Shown here: piece by piece, positions 12,989 through 23,947 of the stretch | How the letters are laid out: every line of letters starts with the position of its first letter | How positions within the stretch are numbered: position 1 is the first letter of the stretch | Assembly: GCA_002900995.3 (NCBI GenBank) | Contig: CM035305.1 | Coordinates: 496,001-560,000 of the forward strand | DNA length: 64,000 bases | Source of the DNA: Ganoderma boninense | Taxonomy: Eukaryota > Basidiomycota > Agaricomycetes > Polyporales > Polyporaceae | Direction of reading: 5' to 3' | Translations under genes and position numbers: made by a program | The notes under the pieces: model-generated | What the model was told of the DNA's origin: nothing | The model's database searches: none | The model's input: the letters and a program-made list of their open reading frames with translations, nothing else

Positions 12989-14173
12989 CGGGACAACGGC
13001 GTGGCAGACAATGGTGGCGCACTGCGCACGGTTGGCGTCGGAGTAAGTAGGAGTGGCTCCCGTGCGGCTGTGGGGGGCCCTTGGATCCTGGGGGATGAGT
13101 TGCGTTACGCGTTCTGCGTGGCCGTGCCTCGGGCTCACGATCTTGCCGATCTCTTTGCGTTGAGAGCAGGCCACTTGCGAGCTTCCTATTCCATCGTATT
13201 CCGCCGTCCCTAGAAAGTGCTGTTTACGGTTTCTGTAGCCTGTGTACCACCAGAGTGCGTGAGCGCACATGGCAACGCGGTGCACTCACCGTCCTCATCT
13301 TCTGCCTTCACCAGTCCTCGTGTCTTGTCCACATTTATTGGGTCCTCCATTTCAGCAGGTAGCCTTGGTACGGCGGATATGTTAATATTCTATTGAGGAC
13401 CAAGTTGTTCGGAAGGTGAGTAGTGCGATCTGCTGCCGGCGAAGTCTGCGTCACATAGGACCAGGTTCTTCAAGGCTTGGCGAGGTCGGTGTTGGAGAGG
13501 ACTGTAAGCAGGACCTAGTTCGGAGCAAGGACACGGCTTGACACGCTCTGAAGCTGAATGGCGCGATTCTGACGATGCATGCGACTACTATGTCGTATAG
13601 GATGAAGTTCTTGGCGAAGTCGGTGTTGTAGAGGACTGCGAGTCCGAGAATGCCAGTGTAGGCCTGGTGACGGGCTGCCATTCTACCACTGGCAGGTTGT
13701 TGGCTTGGGGCGGGGTTGCATGTGGAGTCCTGCTACGCAGTGTTGGGATATTACCATGCGGTGAATGTTGATGTACTGAAAGTGTGCCCGTGCGCCGCGG
13801 CGAGACGACGGTGTTTTCCTGACATACGTAAAGCGCTTGAACAATCTCTCTGGCGCTTTCGGACCTGCTCGCTGGACCCCAAATCAGTGAGTATTTGGCC
13901 TCCGCACCGGGTAAGTACGCTGGTATCTCCTGTGACGGTTTTGCATCGATCGCGAACGGGACCCCATCTTGGCCCCTTCCTACATCTTACAAGTTGCTGA
14001 TTGCGCATCCAGGTCACCCCACACCGTCCAAGGGACACTCCTCTCCTCCTAGATTCGCTCAGAGGCATCTAGCATTCGGTGAGCCCGATTTAGTAGTCTG
14101 GAGTTAGGTACGATCCGCTAATATTTGTAGATCTGCGCTCGTTTCTGTCTTATAACTGTATTGTAACGCAGAA
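12989..14173. other. Intergenic stretch with transporter-like relics and duplicated promoter
   Basis: No intact gene. On the minus strand 13,680-13,560 reads 'GLAVLYNTDFAKNFILYD', reminiscent of a late transmembrane segment of an MFS transporter. A second degenerate copy lies at 13,477-13,504. From about 13,960 the sequence matches the promoter region upstream of family A copy 2. Confidence 0.45.
13477..13638. repeat. Direct repeat of a 28-bp segment, 134 bp apart
   Basis: 13,477-13,504 and 13,611-13,638 both read ttggcgaRgtcggtgttgKa followed by gaggactg, with two mismatches. A weaker third resemblance lies near 27,390-27,430. They look like remnants of one coding segment copied several times. 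Confidence 0.6.
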
Positions 14174-16298
14174 ATGCCCTCAGACGAGCTGTATGATCGT
14201 CGTCAACCCCGCCTCAACCTCGACGTGCTACGTTCAATCTGCAACAGCCTGTCCGACGTCTCCGATGTCCTCTCATTCTCTCTCGCCTGCTCCGCCTTAA
14301 GGAAGATCGCCTTGCAACGACGCCTCGGGATGTCTCCTGTCGTTCTGTCCAGTGCCGAATCGGTCGAGAGGTTCCACAGGTTCATATTCGCGGACAGGAC
14401 CGCACGCGCCCCGTACCTATATGGTCTCGAACTTTGTGTGAAATACGGGTCCGACATTCCAACCGAGGGCTCCATTTCCCAAAAACGTCTCATTGCTATA
14501 CTCGAGGCAGCGACACGCCTCGAGCGTCTCGAGTTCCCCACCACTCTCGGATACTCCGTATGCTCCGCCGTCGCGAAGATGGCCACTCTCCGAGAACTAA
14601 CCGTCCTTTCCGAATACGCCTCTTACGATCCACACAACCCGGAGCCCTTGACCAGACTTCTGACTGGGCTGCGATCGCCGCTCCGATATCTATGGATCGT
14701 AGATTTCGAGCAAGAGCACATTCCCATTTCTTTGAGCTTCTTACACAGCCACTTATCCCACTTCGCCCCCACCCTCGAGTCTCTGACATTGAGGGCCTTT
14801 GCTTGGACGATCGACGCACTTTCCGTGACGACGCCTTTCGCGGCGGTGCGATCGCTCCACATTTATAGCGCACATCAATATGAATTCTCCCCTCTGGACG
14901 TCCTCCTGAATCTATTCCCCAACCTAGATGGCACCCTGTTCCTAGAATGCGTTACTCTTCCCCACAATGTGGACGAATGTCTTGCGCTGAGACGACATAA
15001 CCAGGATGCGCAGAGGGAGCACACCTGGCCGGGGCTCTCCCGCGTCACATACAGCCCCGCGACAGCCTTCATAATGGCCGTCCGGTGCCCCATCCGCTGC
15101 ATGTCCATCCAGGGCCCTGTCAAGCGGGATGGGAACCGATATCTCACGGAGGCCCTACGCGACAACTGCCCGCAGCGACTCGTGCTCCCTATCATGCTTT
15201 TCGGCCACGACGACCTTCAAATCCTAGACGGACTGTTCCCTCCCGAGGCGGGGCACAGACTGACGCATCTCGTGCTGTTCCTCGACACCGAGCTCAACAG
15301 CCACTACGCCAACATCTCGTGGGACGAGTTCATGGTGCGCATGCCGTTCTACGCCTCCTGGTCTCGTTTTCGTTTTCCGAACTGACGCACATCTATACAC
15401 ACACGTACACCTTCGCACTCAACGCACGCAACTGGCACTCTAGGACGCGCTCATCCGCTCGACGGCGCACCTCCGCCGCCTGACGCACCTCCGCATCGTC
15501 CTCCACTTCTTCGTCCGCCCGCCCGCCGACTACAAGCCGTACACACTGTCCCCTGAGCCCGACGGCAGCGAGTACGACGAGGCTGTCGCCCAATACATCG
15601 CGCAAGACGCGGACCTCGGCCCCGCCGCGACCCGGCTCCTCGACACGCTTCCGAGCCTCGAGTACGTGCTTCTGACCACCTGCGGCGTCCGGCCGTTCTT
15701 CCAGCCCTGGAAACACTGGCACACGTCGAGGGCGTGGCGCGCCACGCCAGTCACGTCGTCAGCCGTCGCCGTCGACGACTTGGGCTTGGGCTCGGGCGAG
15801 CCCGAGCCCGAGGAACCACATCGTCATGGTCGCGGTGGACCGCCGCTGGGCACGAGCTTTGCCATTGACACGCAGGATCGGAGTCGGGGTGGGAGGTCGT
15901 GCGTGGAGATCAGCTGCGAAGCAGCGGAGGCGGTCGTTAACAAGGAGGAGTTGTGTTTGGACATGGACGAAGAGGTGCGGGGGCTTTCGCCGGGTTGTGG
16001 GTGTGCTGCACTGCTGACAGGACGTGTCATGATGCGACCATACAGCGTACAGTCTCGTGCTGCGTGGCGGAGTCGCTCGCCTCTGCCGGTGCAGGGGTCT
16101 CTGAAGGCTAGGCAGCGTTCCGTGTCGCATCCTGAACTTCAGAGCGGCGGGAGAGTGGACGCACTGGCGGTACTGCCGATCCTCGCCTCACCGAGATGTA
16201 ACGGTGCAGATCATGACTATCCTATACGTCATCCTTCACTATATCCCACATTCCTCGGGTCATGCGATTGGGACGGCGTTGCAAGCCTGGTATCCTGA
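14174..16298 (+). CDS. F-box-like protein, tandem family A, copy 3
   Basis: Exon 1 14174-15334 and exon 2 15444-16298, with intron GTGCGC...CTAG (109 bp), give up to 671 residues. The start 'QPRLNLDVLRSICNSL' and 'VLSFSLACSALRKIALQRRL' follow copy 2 almost residue by residue, as do 'HFAPTLESLTLRA', 'LPSLEYVLLTTCGV' and 'AVVNKEELCLDMDEEV'. The last 100 or so residues after 'MDEEV' have no counterpart in copies 1 and 2 and are low-complexity. The true stop may be earlier, or a further intron may begin at GAG|GTGCGG (15975). Copies 2 and 3 are nearest relatives. Inferred role: substrate receptor of an SCF ubiquitin ligase. Confidence 0.7.
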
Positions 16299-17785
16299 AG
16301 AAAAGTGAGCCATTTGCAGAGCATATCCGTGAGTGCGTAACTAGTGGAGTGATCGCGCGGTCGCCAAGAAGGGCCTTGAAAAGGTTTGCTCAAGCGAGAG
16401 GAGACAGAGCAGCCGGTCGAAGATAGCTGGCAACTCCTGGGGACGAGAAGTTGGCCAGCCTACCAGATCCAAGAAACATCCATCCCAGAGGCTCCCAGAG
16501 GCAGGTGAGCCGTACCCGACCGGGCTGTTCGCAGAGCGCGGTCGAGGATCGAGGCGGGGTTCGCGGGTATAACGTCTCCTTAGTCAGATGAACTTTTCTT
16601 GAATTGCGGTGGACGATGATAGGGTTGGGGATTTTCGTATACGTTACTTGAGGATCGCGACAAGACGGGGTGGACATTACTCGCTGAAGCACTTACAACG
16701 ACATTTTTCTACATCTCTCGTGAACATGCAGGTGCCTCGCCATATACAGCGCCCTGCCAACTTCGACTAGTGAGATTTCTAGCCAGTGGAGGATTAGTCT
16801 ATTATCGCGGAAAAAGAAGCCACGGGGGCCACGACGAGGACTTGCATGCTGCACGGCGTAAGGGTTTCACTTTCATCAAATGGTCAAATAGCAAGGAGGC
16901 GTCAGACGCACCATTCGTCCGTAGTGTCGCAGAAACCAGTTGCCTTCACATCTGGTCTGAACCGAAGTCATGAATCACAATGGGCGAGGTGAATTGAGTT
17001 CTAAAGGTCGTCCTCAGCCAGACAGCTGAGCCTGTTAATAGGACAGCTGGAACAGGTCATGCAGGTGCGGGTATCGTCCCAGGCGAAGTGAGAGACGATC
17101 GTGCGAGAGTGGTGTGGGTATCGTCCCAGGCGAAGTGAGAGACAATCATGCGAGAGTGGTGTGGGAGGAAACGCGAATGGGGACAGGGTAATACTATTGA
17201 CAAGGGCTGTGAGACCTGGGGGGGGGCATCCAGAGGCGTGTCATCGATTTATGATCGAGCTGACCTTGTAGGTTTATTGCAAAGAAGTCTGGACCTCCCC
17301 GACTGTCCGACGCGCAGTTGTCAAGAAGGCAGCAACTGCCAGGCGTCGAGAACGAGGGGACGAAAGGTGGCATAGTGGGTTGCAGCGAACCGGTCGAGAG
17401 CGCGGCTGAAGGAAAACTGACCGAGTCGGACTCGCAACCTCGGTTGCCTGATGAGTACTGAGTACGTAGTGCTGTCTACAGAAATTTTCTCGCGGCGCTG
17501 TCCTTGGAAGAGCGTCCGGAATTCGCTTCAGCGGGCCGTACCAGGATAAGGAAACTCTTCAGGCAACGGAGCTGGGAGGTGACTGGGAGGACCGGCGGCC
17601 GAACTTGAAGATGACTCGGCGAGTCGACGAAGACAGAGGAAAAATAGAGATCAAGACGAGAGAGAAAGCGAGCAAGTCCTCATGGACGAGAAACGGACAA
17701 ATGTCGAGCTGCTGGAGGCCGGTAGAGGCGAGGAGTAAAAGAGAAGAAAGAACGGAAGAAACGATGATGGCGTCCATCGGAAGAA
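16299..17785. other. Intergenic stretch, no gene seen
   Basis: No coding signal beyond chance frames. Holds the 47-bp tandem repeat described separately. Confidence 0.4.
17064..17165. repeat. 47-bp tandem duplication
   Basis: Copies at 17,064-17,110 and 17,111-17,157 (core gtatcgtcccaggcgaagtg) differ at three bases. A partial third copy follows. No coding sense. Confidence 0.85.
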
Positions 17786-17815
17786 AGGTACTTTAGAGAC
17801 GCCAGTCGCCAGGCA

Positions 17816-17833
17816 GGCGTCTATTGAGACGCC
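17816..17833. promoter_or_regulatory. Inverted repeat GGCGTCT-ATTG-AGACGCC
   Basis: Perfect 7-bp arms with a 4-base loop. It lies about 35 bp before the start of homology in the family-B fragment at 17,868. Similar AGACGCC/GGCGTCT pairs lie upstream of the other family-B copies and the F-box/WD40 gene. The function is inferred only from this recurrence. Confidence 0.35.
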
Positions 17834-17867
17834 ACGCCTTCCCTCGATCCTAAGTTCGAGCAAGCCC

Positions 17868-18147
17868 CTCGCCGCTCCCGCGCGACCTCCCCACGATCTG
17901 CCACCCGGCAGACGCGGGCGGGGGCGGGGGCGGGACGCGCTTCGTGTGCATACACGATGTGTGGATGGCGCGGACGGCGTGGGCCGTGCAGCGCCTCAGG
18001 GACTGGTGGCTCGACAAGGGGCTGTGGCTGGAGCCCCGGGCCGACCCCCACGCCGAGTCCGAGAGCGACATGTCGAACCGGGGCGAGGAGTCCGAGTCGG
18101 ATGGCTGGACGGAGTCCGACTCCCAGTCTGAGTCCGAGCGCGACTAG
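17868..18147 (+). pseudogene. C-terminal fragment of a family-B F-box gene
   Basis: The frame reads 'PLPRDLPTICHP', 'DVWMARTAWAVQRLRDWWLD' and 'SDMSNRGEESESDGW', matching the end of the intact family-B gene at 33,970-35,630 ('PLPRDLPVICHP', 'DVWMVQTAWAVQPLGDWWLD', 'GDMSNRGEESES'). Homology starts abruptly near 17,868 and runs to the TAG at 18,145-18,147. Nothing of the first 380 or so residues is present. This frame is not interrupted, so the fragment is fairly young. It is unlikely to be expressed as a protein. Confidence 0.8.
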
Positions 18148-18804
18148 TGACTAGTGACTGGTGACTAGGGACCGCTGATGACGGGCACGGCACTCCCATG
18201 TAGATGCTGTCGGAAAAGTGCAATCCCAGCCGGAGTCCAAGACCCGAGCCCGCGCGGTACCGGTGCCCGTCCAACTACGGAGATCTAGAGAACCAGAAAA
18301 TGCGGCTGCTCAGAGCGTACGCGTTTCCAGACGGATCTGTGAGGGGCAAGGACGGCACTTTGTAGCGTACACACCGCTAACGTTTCAATGGGGTACGATT
18401 TGTCGACGCCTCGAGAGTCAAAGAGTCAAAAGAACTCTTGTACTTGCAAGTCGCCGCTGGCCGAGGCCTAGGGGGTGGTAAGCAAATAGAGCAAAACAGA
18501 GAGCTGTGGCTGTGTGGATGACGTCGGTCAAGGTGGCTCATGGCTGGGTGATCGGACCAAGGGTGCTCCGCAGCATTGCTCATCGTCTTGACCAGAGCTA
18601 GTCCTGAGCTTATGCCATGGGCCGCCCCGGGATGCCCAGACCCACATCGAACCATTGGGCTCGCAGTGTCTCGTAATGCTCGTAGGCCACCGGACGCGAC
18701 GCGCAGCTCGCCGTCGACACTCCTCATCCTTCTACCTCTTCCTCTACTCCTAGTCGAATGTGCTACTAGGCAGCGGGCACCCTCATTGCGACGGCTAAGA
18801 CGCC
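18148..18804. other. Upstream region of the epsin gene
   Basis: No gene. The last 100 bases before the ATG at 18,805 are pyrimidine-rich, as is common in fungal promoters. Confidence 0.45.
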
Positions 18805-20851
18805 ATGGCGCTCTCAAACTTCGGCAAGAGCGCACTCAGGGTCACGAAGAACTACAGCAAGGGCTACTCGCACACGCAGATCAAGACCCGCAACGCGACC
18901 TGCAACGACCCGTGGCCGCCCTCGGGCAAGGAGATGTTTGAGCTCTCCCAGATGTCCTACCGCCAGTGCGTTCCTGCTTCCTGTTGCCCGGTGATGCGTC
19001 TGATGCGCGCCGCAGAGAGGACTTTGTTGACATCATGGAGGTCATTGACAAGCGTCTGAATGACAAGGGGAAGAACTGGCGGCATGTCTTCAAGGTGAGC
19101 AGCCTCGCTGCTTGTAGAACTCCTGCCACGATGCCCAGTTGCTCTACTCCCTTCTTCTGGGCTGGGTATATGCGGTCGGCAAGACCGGTGACTACAAGCC
19201 GGGCAATGCTCACGAGCACGCATGTAAGCAAGCCTCCAGTGCGAGTTTCTTTCCATATGCATGTCTCGCAGACCGAGTTTTCATCCTGATATATCATGAA
19301 TTTTGGAAGCGACCAGACCGTTAACACATTCCTGGATGCCTTCCATGTCGCTCGTTTCTCCCTCAGTTCCCCTCCCCTCTAATGTGTACGCATATACTGA
19401 CCCGCATCCCCTTTTTGACAGTCTCTTGTCGTGCTCGACTACCTCCTCCACTCGGGCTCCGAGAACGTCATTCTATACTGTGAAGACAATATTTACGTTA
19501 TCAAGACATTACGGGAGTTCCAGTACATAGACGACTATGGTCGCGACCAGGGCGCGAACGTCCGCCAGAAGGCCAAAGACATCACCAACCTCCTCCTCGA
19601 CCGGCGCCGTCTCACCCAAGAGCGGACCGCTCGCGCGCGCATGCGCGACCGTATGCTCGGACGGCCGTCGACCGACACGGAGGACGAAGACGACGACGAC
19701 AGTCTCGCGCCATACAGGCGTCCCATGGCGCGTCCCCGCGAGCAGAACGGGATCGACCGTCAGCAGGCGAGGCAGAACGAAGAGGAGGAGAACCTGCGGA
19801 AGGCCATCGAGGAGAGCAAGAAGAGCGCGAATGCGCTTGCGACTGCGGAGGATCGGGATGTGCAGCGCGCGATCGAGTTGAGCAAGGAAGAAGAGGAGCG
19901 CAGGAGGAGGCTTGTCGCGTTGGCTGAGCGCGGGGTCTTTGACGATGCTGATCTCGTGTAAGTGTGTATTCACTTGGGAGTACCGAAACTGAGCCATTTG
20001 ATGTAGGGGACTGACCGCGCCGCTGATCGACCTCGACGGTCCTGAGCCAGCGAACGCCATCCAGCCTCAATTCACGTCCATCCAGCCTCAGTACACCGCG
20101 GTTCAGCCCCAGTACACCTCCATCCAGCCCCAGTTCACCTCGTATAACCCTTATCTCCAGCAAGCCCAACAGGAAGCTCTCCAGCAGGAATACGCGCGCC
20201 AGCAGACCGAGTTTGCCCGCCAGCAGATGGAAGCCCAGGCCGCCGCCGCGGCGCAGCAAGCGCAGCTCATCCTCCAACACCAACAGCAGCAACAGCAACG
20301 GCCACTCGTCCCGCAACCGACCGCGTTTGGCTCGAACAACCCGTTCGCGCCGAGCCCGCCGCCGTCCCCAACGATCCCCGACCGCCCTACCACCTCGCCG
20401 CCGCGTAATGCGCCCGTGTCATTCACGCTCACTGGCACGTACGAGGGGAGGCGGCCCGCCACGGCCCAGGACTCGCGGGACAGGCCGTACTCGACGGGCA
20501 CAGCGCCGCGCCGGCGTGCTGCGGGGGCAGAAGAGGAGAACGAGAGGCTCGCGAGCGTGTTTGCGGGGTATACGGGCGACGGGGTGGACACGTTCGGGAA
20601 CGTCGGGCAGCTCAGGTGCGTGTCGCGTTTGTTTCTTTTTTCGTTCCCTATGGGTAGGGAGAAGAACAGAAGAGCACTGATGCGCGCACAGGTACGGGGG
20701 GACGGACTTCGGGAGGCTCGCGGCGCAGAGGACCGGCGCACGAGCTGAGGAGTCCGCGGAGACGGCGACGAACCCGTTTTTGAACGAGAGGGAGCGGAGG
20801 AGGGCTGCGCCCAGTGCGGCGGGTACGAGTGGAGACTTGATCGAGCTATGA
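18805..20851 (+). CDS. Epsin-like endocytic adaptor (ENTH-UIM-NPF)
   Basis: Five exons (18805-18965, 19016-19094, 19422-19957, 20007-20615, 20692-20851) give 514 residues. The ENTH domain spans roughly residues 5-145 ('DPWPPSGKEMFELSQMSY', 'KNWRHVFKSLVVLDYLL', 'YVIKTLREFQY') and binds PtdIns(4,5)P2 at the plasma membrane. Two ubiquitin-interacting motifs follow at about 200-215 ('EEENLRKAIEESKK') and 224-238 ('DRDVQRAIELSKEEE'). Next come a clathrin-box-like 'LIDLD', four IQPQ-type repeats and a Gln-rich stretch. EH-domain-binding NPF motifs lie at about 370 and 489, and the C-terminus is 'LIEL', as in yeast epsins. The order is that of Ent1/Ent2. It acts in clathrin-mediated endocytosis of ubiquitinated cargo. 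A partial relic of the gene lies at 7,164. Intron 2 is unusually long (327 bp). Confidence 0.93.
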
Positions 20852-23800
20852 TGTGGGTGTGAGAAGCTGAGTGGATTTTGTTTTTTCTTGGTTTTTTCCC
20901 CCTGACAGTATAAGTGTAAGTGTATGAATGTGTGTATTTGTGGTTGTTGCGCTCGCCGCTCTCTGTGTATCGGTATCGGTAGGACTGGACAGGCGTTTTC
21001 TTGCTGGGGGTTTTCCCGATATATGTACTAATCAATTGCTATGATATCGATATATGCGACGTCGACCTTAATTTACATTCAGCAGTCGTGTGTTGTTGTA
21101 CAGTACAGCTACAGTTGCGATGGAGCCATGCGGTGAGCTCTGCTTACCTTTGCTCTTCGTGATCTGACCTCGTGGACTATGTAGTGTCGGTGTCAATATC
21201 TCGCCCAAAAAATCTCTGGTACCGCCCATACCTCTGAACCGTTTCTGTGCTCTGACCCTGCGTCTCAGGGATTCAAAGAGTCCACCTCTGCTACATGCGA
21301 GAAGCAACGAGGCGACCGACGTGGTTACCCAGCATCGTGAGTGCTATAACACCTCCTGTTGTTCGCGTCGGGGGCCCGCAGGTGGTGCGACGCTTGTGTG
21401 GCTCGCGAGGGTGTCAGTGATGCTGGACGTATGTTGGGGGCCTCGACCTCCTCGCCGTGCGGGGCCCGGGCGAACTGGCACGACTAGGCGGTCGAAGCAA
21501 GACTTGCCCCGATCGCGATAGCCAAACCCCAGGACATACTTAGACGGACCCCACTTGCATCCCTTTGCATCCGTGTCGCGCGGTTGTGAAAATTCCTTGA
21601 CGGTTCTTCATCATCAATCGTTAGAGCTCGCGGATCTCACCTTCGTGAAGGCGAGGTTTAATTTGTCAGAAGTCCCGACGACGTGGTAGTGCTGCGAGTG
21701 GTACTACTTAGGTGGTACTTACACATGGCGGTTCGACTCCTGGACAGTCGCCAAGGCTGATGATCGTCCACACGTCAGCGGTCGTGTTCGCGTGCTTCCC
21801 CACACACCAGGTTTGTGCCAGAACTGCTGGAAACGGACTTATTCGAAGAGACCCGGTTGCAACCGCAGGCTGACGAGCATCTGTCGCGCAGTCGTATACT
21901 TTGACGCGTTCTGCACTAGTCTCCGTAGCCGACTACGTCCTGAGCGTGGATGACAGTCGACCCACATGGTATATGTAAGGTATATACTTACCGCTTGACG
22001 GACTTGATGCTCCAACATAGCGTCGTGGTGCGGCGTCGCTGATTCGTCGCCGGGACTGACCGACCGTGCTACCTGTCGGAGACCCTGATAGTAATACAGT
22101 GCTGGTGCTCACGCCTGCAAGGACAGGCAACGTGAAGGAATAATCAGGACGTGTGGCTTGCGCTGCCTGTTGGACGCGCCCCACTAATTAGAAGTTCATG
22201 CTAAGGTGCACGTCGTCAACCGACCGTGTGGTTTACCATTCAAATGCGGAATGCGGTGGGAGAGTATACGTAGTGGAGTGGAGAACGTGTGTGATGTCTA
22301 TGACTGCATTTTGATCAGGACAGCTACGATGATGCTTAGCACGACTCGAAGGGTGAGCTCTGGCGGGTCTATCTGAGCATAATATTTTGCAAGAGCAGGG
22401 TCGTGACATGAGCACGGAATCCTGTGGTCTTGTCGGGGCAGTGTTGGTTCAAGACGCTGAGTTGGTATGTTCCCGTCGAAGGCTGCTGCGATACCCTCGT
22501 ATCTGTATCTTGGAGTCTAAGCCCAAGAACGCGGGTCGAATGGACAAGATCTAGATGTGGTGGTACGATGAAGGGAAACTGCGTGCCACGTAAAAGTATT
22601 CCGAGACCTTCCCGGCGGCACGTACAGGCATGTAGGACGAGAGGCCGACCTCGGCCCGGTGGTTCAAAAGATATGATAAGTAAGACTTGCCGCCGGCACT
22701 TAAGTAAGTACTCCTGGCTACGTCGAGTCAGAATCGCATATAGATGCCGGACTTCGAGAGCGCAGAGTGGAACGCTGGTGGAATGTGAAGCCGGCTGAAG
22801 CCGATTCGTTCTACCGCGGTGGCGATCGTGGCGCTGCTAATCATCGTGGGCGTTGTCATTGGCCATGGGCCAGCGGGCCATGGCAGCTCTTTAATGGCAT
22901 CCGTTCTGTGCAGCGTTCTATGCCCAAATGGTGCGCGCCACCAACAAGATAATCACCCTTCTTGTAATGAGGCTCCCTGGTGGAAATATGACTGAGCAAG
23001 CGGATCAGAGAGAATGAAGCCAGTGGGAACCCTTTGCCCACAATTGTCGTGAGTGCGTTAGAAAGATAAGGTTCTAATTTGAAGCAGAATACACAACTCC
23101 AGCTCTGCGACTGTGCGAAGAACTACTTGGTCGCGCCAAGTATGGATAAAACGCTTGCGACTCGATAGGAATGGGTCCAAGAGGCAGCGGAGCGGAACGA
23201 ATGAGTTGGTCGAGGTGGGTCGAACACGTGGAATAAAGGTTTTAAGCGCTTGTGCATGACAAGTTGATCGTTTCAGCCGCCGACTTTCAGGCAGCCAACC
23301 AAGCTAGTCTCCGTTGTTGATCTTTATCTGGACACAAGATGACAGTCATATTTCTGACACACTCAAGTCACCTTGGATCAGGCCGCGCGAAAAACAAATC
23401 AACGTTCTGTTCCTCTATCAGCCTCTATCTCGAACAAGGACGTTCTCATAAGTTACCAAAACTCACGGAGTGGGGCAGAAGTGGGCCATTCCTTGTGAGT
23501 GTCATCAGACTAAATCCTCTACATTGATACGAGGCTGACAGCCATGCGATAAGTACACATGAGTGGGACCACAGCTGTCAAATGGCGTAGACCGCCGAAG
23601 AACCCATCATCGACACCACCGATCTCCCGTTATTGCCGTAAGCCAGTCGTAAGCCGGAGAGATTGGTAGCCGACGTCAAACCAAAACCTCGCAGCCGGAT
23701 TCGGCATAGGTCGTTGGGCTTCAAGCATTAATTCTGGCCGTAGGGTCCCGAAGACGCTCTCCGGTCCTCCACAGTGAGGCCCTCCGTCGCGGAGCCGTGT

Positions 23801-23947
23801 TATGTACAAAGTTGATCGCCATGAGTTCCTTGGTTTTACCGCCGCCTCTCTGCCCTACCCCGCCCCCAGGCTGCCCCGGTCGCTTCGTGCCCGCTCCTTG
23901 CACGAACGCTTGACAATCTCCTCCTTCTCCTCCAAGATACTGGCACC
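20852..23947. other. Three-kilobase stretch with no recognised gene
   Basis: Only short chance frames on both strands. A T-arm-like ggttcgactcc at 21,728 is not part of a tRNA fold. The last few hundred bases are presumably the promoter of the DUF6534 gene. Confidence 0.4.

Noticed and set aside
21728..21738. T-arm-like GGTTCGACTCC suggesting a tRNA
   Set aside because: The flanking bases do not pair as a T-stem, and no A box, anticodon arm or acceptor stem is found.
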